From: Apostichopus leukothele
Taxonomy: Eukaryota > Echinodermata > Holothuroidea > Aspidochirotida > Stichopodidae
Direction of reading: 5' to 3'
Length of the DNA: 23,058 bases
Assembly (NCBI GenBank): GCA_010014835.2
Contig: JAAAKB020000003.1
Location: forward strand, 791,964 to 815,021
The notes below the pieces were generated by a model. That model worked only from the letters and a program-made list of their open reading frames with translations. It did no database searches and was not told the origin of the DNA. Below, one piece after another: positions 17,214 through 23,058 of the stretch; position 1 is the first letter of the stretch; each line of letters opens with the position of its first letter. The translations under genes were made by a program, and so were the position numbers.

Positions 17214-19223
17214 TTCAAATATGTCAACAGGCTTTACAAGCTTGTGAGGGCATGTAAAATAACAATGATGTTGGCAAACCCATTCAGCTCGTGATTTCTC
17301 TGAGTAAATTCTCTAGTTGGAGATATTACCTAAGTAGTCTGGGAACTGTTTTATGCGGATTCTCTTAGTGATTTAGCATTAAGCATAAACAGACAATACT
17401 GCAGAAAATGGAGAACAAAACAAGTATGTTTACAATTCTGATCTTTCAGTCGCTATTAGCAAAACCACTAAATCTAAGATTACAATTGTACATTTTCCTA
17501 ATTGTTAAGCTTTCACCTTATTTTTTTACCTTTCACACTTAACATTACGTGGAGCTTGCAGGCCACTGTGTCATAATTTCTGGCGTTACACATCATATCA
17601 CATGTCAAAAGATGCCACACATCAACTAAGGACAGATGATATTAAGTTTCATTTATCCAATGAAATAAGACGAATTATGCTGTACTTTAGTTTAAGGTTA
17701 ATGTCCTAGTGGCGTATAAGAAATATAAACTGATAAATGTCAGACTGCCAATTTATTCTGAATAATGGCTAGTTTATCAAAATGTTTTTGTGAAATATGT
17801 CTAGCAGTTTTTAGGAAATGTTTATCAAGATGACACTGATTTTTTCCACAACAAAAGTCACAATTGAGGTAAATGTAGCCCTTAGTGGAAGTGAAATGAT
17901 GTATCAAGTTATTCTCTATCTTGTCCATTGCAGGGAAACACATTCACTGTGATAGTTTGATGGGAAACTTCAAATTCAACTTATCCAAACTTGGAATTGA
18001 GAAATGTTAAGTGAATGGAAGGAAGGTTTACACTCGCTGGATGAAATCTACCCAATTATACCAAATTCATAACTTTATATAAACGTTGTTTACCTTGATT
18101 AATTGCTTCCACTAAAGTCCTCGTAACACCTCAGCAGTAAATATTATCTCCAACTTGCGTGTTGCAAGTAAGAACTAAATTATAATAAGAAGTTTCGAAA
18201 AAAATGAAATTTTCAGACTTAAAAAATGTCACATTCATCTTTGATAAATTGCAATAAGTGAATGTTAGTTCCACGTTGTGCTTTACCTCAGTTCATTGAA
18301 GGACATTTTAAATTCTGGAGTATGAAGTTGTAGATATAACCAGATGCTGATTTAAAGATACCGCGATCACCGAGATCTACACAACAATCACCCTGAGCTA
18401 GCTGGATCACCAACCAAGCTTTGTTAGTCTGTCTGATGTATTTTCCTCATTACTTAGAGTGGTAGGTTGCTTGGTAAGATCACTGCAATGTTATGTTTAC
18501 TTTCCTCTCCTCTCTCCCACCTATGTAACTGATGCCTGTCGTACTTGAACCATCTTTATATTGAGACAGGCTTTTAATTTGATATTTAAACATTGAGAAC
18601 AAACACAGATAGTCTCTTGTGGCCATGTAACTTGCAGCTACTGCAAAGATATTGATAGTGCATGTACAAATGGTTGTAATCTGATCATATATACAGTATA
18701 TGAGAAACCCTCACACAGATATCTCTAAGGTCAATCACAAGTTATGAGCCTGGAAATATAATTGCTCCTTCCATGCATCCTCTCCCATCCTCTCCCTTTC
18801 CCAATCCCTCCCACGTTGCAATTTAAAAAAGATGACTGATATGATAATAAAAGCAGTTAAATTAAAGTTTTAAACCATTGAAAACAGATTCTAAGTCAAT
18901 TCACGTTATATATGGCAGTACCACTCTTTACTTTAAAAAACTTTAAAACAAAGCAGATCAATAAAGTAGTGAGAAAGATAAGATCCAAGAATACGTTTAA
19001 AAAACAAATTCTTGTGAGAAAGTGTGGAATAATCTGCTTAAAATTCACCCAACAACTGTCTTGGATTCCACCCTTTGATAACTCTGTAGGAAGGATCTAC
19101 TCTGGGAATTATCAGTATTGTTGTACTATATCACATATCAGTACTTAGGGTCTGCCTAAGTCATCATTTTAATAATAAATGCTATCATATTCATGCTGTC
19201 TTTTCTTATCATATTCATGCTAA
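17214..19223. other. No gene seen; possible 3' UTR then intergenic
   Basis: If 17034-17213 is a last exon, its 3' UTR begins here, but no AATAAA occurs until about 18845, so its end cannot be placed. The region has no named repeats. A duplicated word ATCATATTCATGCT (about 19186-19221) lies just before the open frames that follow. Confidence 0.35.
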
Positions 19224-19578
19224 TTTGAGAGTAATGGCAATCTCAATGACAGAATATTTCCTTTCAGGAATAGTAAACAGCAGTCGATACCATCCAGATC
19301 AAGTAATCTTAATATTTATCTTGAACCAGTCGGTAGATTCAGAGCTGCTTTCCTATCAGTTTCAAGATCTCAAAGGGATTTGCTGCAGATTTTTAGTACC
19401 AATCTTGGTTTCGACCACCAACTTAGAGAGGCAACGTGTACAGCTGGACCAGAAATGTTTAGTACATGTATCAGATCAGCTTTATCAAAGAATTGCTTCA
19501 AGAAAAACATCTACGATACACACTGCTAGATCAATTTTAGTATGCACTCTTGTACGACCAAACCTTGAATTGAAGTAA
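19224..19578 (+). other. Two overlapping long open frames, possible exon
   Basis: Two plus-strand frames are open together. One is open from 19224 to a TAG at 19527-19529 and reads as a polar Ser/Arg/Asn-rich peptide. The other contains an ATG at 19234 and ends with TAA at 19576-19578. A TTTCCTTTCAG acceptor-like site ends at 19267 inside both. Neither matches a family I know, and at this base composition one or two 100-codon frames are expected by chance in 23 kb. In the second frame the acceptor phase would fit the exon ending at 6015 (G plus GA). Weak support only. Confidence 0.2.
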
Positions 19579-21030
19579 TCACATTTAAATTTTAAATTAG
19601 AAATTAAAGGCATCGCTGGCAGTTTTAGCTCACTTGGTGGTGATATTTTTGCAGACATATTTTAATATTTTTGGAAGACTTGAGCAGTGCATGAGCAAGT
19701 AACCATGTCAATGACCCTCTCAAACAAATGTCAAAGAAACTACTAAAACTCACAAAAGGTTCACCAAATATTTACAGTTTTATATCATTTTACAAGCATT
19801 GTACTCTGCCTTGTTATGTGGCGCAAAAAGGGTCAACCCGGAAGTTTAGTTTTAATACCCAACAAAAAACCTGCTGAATGAAATGCATCTGAGGATAAAA
19901 CAGAAACTTGCAAATTAATGGTCACAAGACACCTAAAGTCTGCTATCATCCGACTTAACAGAACTTGTTTAACTTCAGGTACAATAACCAAGGGATTTAA
20001 CGTTTTTATATCTTGATGTTTGGTTTGGTGATACTACATCAAGGAGAGGCTGCCTTGGGGTTATTGCAAGTTCTGTTTATCTCAACAGTAAATGCAGACT
20101 CGTCAAATAATTGTCACGTCATGTTAGAGAAGTAATCAACAGTGGATGGTAACATCAGCTGAAAGTGTGTCCGCAGTGTCATCACCATAGAAACAAGAGA
20201 GAATTCCCAGGAGACACCATCAGAATAGATTAAACTAGATTACATACTCTGGGATATGAGACCAAAGTGATGATTGGCTGAAACAGAACATCAATGATCA
20301 TGCAACTTCTTGGAAAGGATAAACCAACGGAAATGAGAAACCTGATCACTAAAAGTAAACCTTGTATTATTACATTACATAAATCTAGATGTAACTATAT
20401 CAATCAGAAGTGAATTTAAAGAAACTACAACATGTGATCTTTCTGAAATTTTCAGCTATTCACCTGCATATATTGATCCAGACCACTATAATCATGAATT
20501 AATGTGTCTATAGGTGATTACTTCATATGTTATACTGTCTTCAATTTGTACAGAAAGAAAATAATCAAAGTACAACAAAACCTATCCAATCACAACGGCA
20601 TGATTAACAGTCCACTTCAATTTATTATAGAATTTCAAAGAAAACTAATTGCAAAATACTATTAAGTAAATAATGAAAAAGAAGCATTCCTCTTTCACTG
20701 GTATTCTTTGAAATTACAAATGGCTAAATTTATGTAGCTAATTCCAAGACAAGACATGCTGTTACACATGTACACACACAACAATATGGCCATATGGAAT
20801 AGATTAACCCACTCAAAGTGATATTGATTATATACGTAGTATAAAATTATATAGTTATCTTCCTGACACTTGGATACTCAACTAAATATTTGGACAGAAG
20901 TGTGATGAGCCACCACCATTCCTGACTATGATCCCTGCAGCATGATAGTGCTGCTATAGGGTTATCAGATCAGGGTAGGGCAAAAGTGTTATGATTGTGT
21001 GAAGACAGGTGTGTAAACTAGTGTTTGCAC
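19579..21030. other. Intergenic, no gene seen
   Basis: AT-rich DNA with no exon, RNA gene or definable repeat, except that 20979-21010 resembles 6694-6724. A transposon remnant may lie near 19600-19850 but no termini could be found. Confidence 0.35.
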
Positions 21031-21430
21031 CGGGTACCCGGTTACCCGGGTACCCGCCCGACGCGCTACTACCCGGTTCCTAATTATTACCCGAATCCTC
21101 TGCAAAGTGTGATTAAAAAAAAATATAAAAAAATTGGCAAACCGCGGTTAGGCAGATTTCCCATTGACTTAGTGTGGTCATAGGCTACCATGTGGTCGAA
21201 GATAACAGCAATAATGAAGGTAACCGCCCGACGCGGTACTACCCGGTTCCTAATTTATTACCCGAATCCTACGAAAAGTGTGATTTTTTTTTTTTTGCAA
21301 ACCGATGGTTAGGCAGATTTCCCATTGACTTAGTGTGGTCGAAGATGACAGCAATAACGAAGGTACCCGTCCGACGCGATAGTACCCGGTTCCTAATTTA
21401 TTACCCGAAGCCCACGCAAAGTGTGATTTT
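21031..21430. repeat. ACCCG-rich tandem repeat, about 145-170-bp unit, 2-3 copies
   Basis: It opens with a palindromic block of GGGTACCCGG and ACCCGGGTACCCG (21031-21056). Units then begin CCCGACGCG(C/G/A)TA at about 21056 and 21226, with CCGACGCGATAG at about 21370. Each continues ACCCGGTTCCTAATT, TTACCCGAA, GCAAAGTGTGATT, a poly(A) or poly(T) tract, GGTTAGGCAGATTTCCCA, TTGACTTAGTGTGGTC and GAAGATGACAGCAATAA. The first unit is longer because of an 18-bp local duplication (GTGGTC repeated) and a different homopolymer. The third is cut off at its homopolymer. GGGTACCCGG-rich blocks recur in nonautonomous transposons, so this may be an expanded transposon end. Confidence 0.8.
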
Positions 21431-23058
21431 TTAAAAAAAATTAAATAATATATGCAAAGATGTATAGCAGTTATACATAGCAACTAAAGTACTCAATGAG
21501 ATATAAACATTCAGTCTTTGAAAATGCTACGCAAAATATGAAAATGTTTTATAATAATAATTGCATTTTCAACAGTGTCGTACAGATTACAAGAAACCTT
21601 AAAAGTGTTGTATCACGCCCCCTCCCTTATTTTTGCGTGGTATTTTCCAGCTACTTTGTAACCACCAGTAATTAATAGTGGTGTTGTATAACTGAATAAA
21701 AGGACTCTTCAATTGTTAAATATAGTGTGTTCCCTATTGTACTCGGTACTTTGATCACCACCAGTTTTGCTGTCAGAATTAATGCTGAAAGTCATCAAGG
21801 TTCATATTTTCTAACCAAAATCATCATTGTCCTCATACAAGTCATGGTTTTCTGATGATTTGCCTTGAGGTATTTTTGAGGATATTTTCACCCTTATCAG
21901 TGGTGGGTAGAAAGAAGTGTGTAGGTGTCAAGGCTAGCCAAATCAGCAGTGTCAGTCACTGTAGTAGCAGTAGTGGTAGTAGATATTACCAGGTTACAGT
22001 ACATATTATTTGTCTTCACACTAGATCTGTATGTGTATATATAACACCCCTAAACTCCTTCAGGCTTTACTGCCTCTCTCTACCCTTAGTTCACCTTTTG
22101 TTGTGGTTTCCTGCCTCTTGGGGTATAAATTGACAAATCCAGATGGAATGTTGAAATGAAATACTATAAATATGAAAAAAATGCTAGAAACTAGAAAATA
22201 ATCTTGAATAGTATATATAGTACTTCTTCAGTTTGGAAAGGAGGTTGGAGGAGAAATATGAAAGGAAAAACAATCTGGGATTATAAAAGCATAAGGGCAA
22301 AAGTGTAGATCCCCCTTTGCTTTGAAATGTTATCCCTTTACCAACCTGTGCTGCCCCATAACACAATGTCACTTCGGATTTGTTATGTCTTTGGGAGAAG
22401 CGGGGCAGCAATGTCTGGTGATGTAGTACCCTGTCTGTTAACCGGGTGTTTATTGTAATGTAAGAATAACAGATTAATGATATTTTTATTCCGATCATTA
22501 TCTGTCAATCACAAGGTGAAAATGAGTTTAGACTTCTTTTTTTTCTCTCTTTGTGAACAGAGACAATGGCCTGCCACTTTCATTTCCATTTGTCATTGTT
22601 AAGAGTAAAAAAACATTTTTGGGATGCTGGTTAATTAACTGTTTATTCAAGATTATTAAGTCCCAAGATACAGTTTGGAGTGATTCATTTCTACAGGTAC
22701 ATTTGCCCAAACAGCTCTTTGTAGTAAACTAAAATGTTGTGAAAGATTTTGTAACTCTGATTAAAGTTTGATATACTTTCCCCTGACTCTGTCATCCTTT
22801 GGTTGTAAACTGGGAATGTTGATGTTGGTGAATGAATGGATGGTAGTTCAAGTCTCAGTACCTGTTTGCCAAATTTAAACTTCGACCTTTCCAGCTGCAC
22901 TAAAAGCTCAGTGAAAATGACACCGTTTAATGCAATTTCTATATCAACATAAATTTATTATTTTTATTGAGTTATCTATTGTTAAAGAGGTTATGAAATG
23001 AAAAAAAAATTCTTTATCATCGTATTCTGTACACTCGTAGCTTTCCAATGATACCCAA
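21431..23058. other. Intergenic, no gene seen
   Basis: No believable exon on either strand. AATAAA at about 21695 followed by a GTGTGTTCC element near 21724 resembles a poly(A) site but has no coding sequence upstream. An interrupted inverted repeat lies at 22350-22409. Confidence 0.35.
22350..22409. repeat. Interrupted inverted repeat GCTGCCCC/CATAACA
   Basis: GCTGCCCC (22350-22357) overlapping CATAACA (22357-22363) pairs with TGTTATG (22381-22387) and GGGGCAGC (22402-22409). A 14-nt bulge lies on the right side and the loop is 17 nt. It is probably a chance or decayed foldback structure; no RNA family was recognised. Confidence 0.35.

Noticed and set aside
22184-22498. 104-codon minus-strand open frame
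   Set aside because: No splice sites, chance-like composition, and it overlaps an inverted repeat.
1-23058. tRNA, rRNA, CRISPR array, operon or bacterial-type gene cluster
   Set aside because: No A/B-box pairs with a cloverleaf, no rRNA blocks, no spaced identical repeats, and no ribosome-binding sites with dense genes; the sequence is ordinary animal genomic DNA.

Overview
The window looks like intron-rich, AT-rich genomic DNA of a marine deuterostome invertebrate, most likely an echinoderm. The reasons are the AT-rich base composition, very sparse coding signal with consensus GT/AG splice sites, many short nonautonomous transposons, microsatellites, and palindromic AGGCCT-type words (812-822, 4519-4527) that I associate with echinoderm genomes. 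A run of exactly 100 N (11082-11181) marks a scaffold gap. There is no sign of bacterial, organellar or viral gene organisation. The taxon is an inference.

One protein-coding exon is convincing: 5661-6015 on the plus strand (acceptor AG at 5645-5646, donor GT at 6016). It encodes the N-terminal 118 residues of a hydrophilic, Pro/Ser/His-rich protein with a SUMO-acceptor-type motif (IKQE). This looks like the N-terminal part of a nuclear regulatory protein, but I do not recognise the family. Upstream there is a plausible promoter (E-box, palindromic CRE and ETS site at 3998-4066) and a 5' UTR exon ending in a perfect donor at 4351/4352. Downstream exons are uncertain. Candidates are a phase-matched short exon at 13028-13086, a Trp/Lys/Glu-rich last exon at 17034-17213, and two overlapping open frames at 19224-19578. 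If they belong together, the gene runs left to right across at least 13 kb and most of the window is intron.

The rest is repeat-derived or featureless. From left to right: a 38-bp perfect palindrome with exact 8-bp flanking repeats (1173-1226); a short hAT-like MITE (2789-2892); a U2-snRNA-headed element (3105-3294, minus); a three-arm hairpin cluster (3424-3478); two inverted remnants of a hammerhead-bearing repeat (4801-4870), a larger copy (5397-5605, minus) and a second copy (15405-15729, plus); a long-TIR MITE with TTAA flanks (6850-7086); a diverged tandem duplication (9431-10094); a C35 run beside the assembly gap; a small minisatellite (11624-11708); a TIR element of the GGTGACCA type (14119-14577); three neighbouring tandem arrays (15730-15899, 16401-16577, 16582-16866); and an ACCCG-rich tandem repeat (21031-21430).

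The most interesting observation is the hammerhead-ribozyme-like repeat. Its two larger copies are circularly permuted relative to each other, and together they imply a monomer of about 360 nt, as expected for retrozymes or the terminal repeats of Penelope-like elements. The U2-headed element and the minimal hAT-like palindrome come next.
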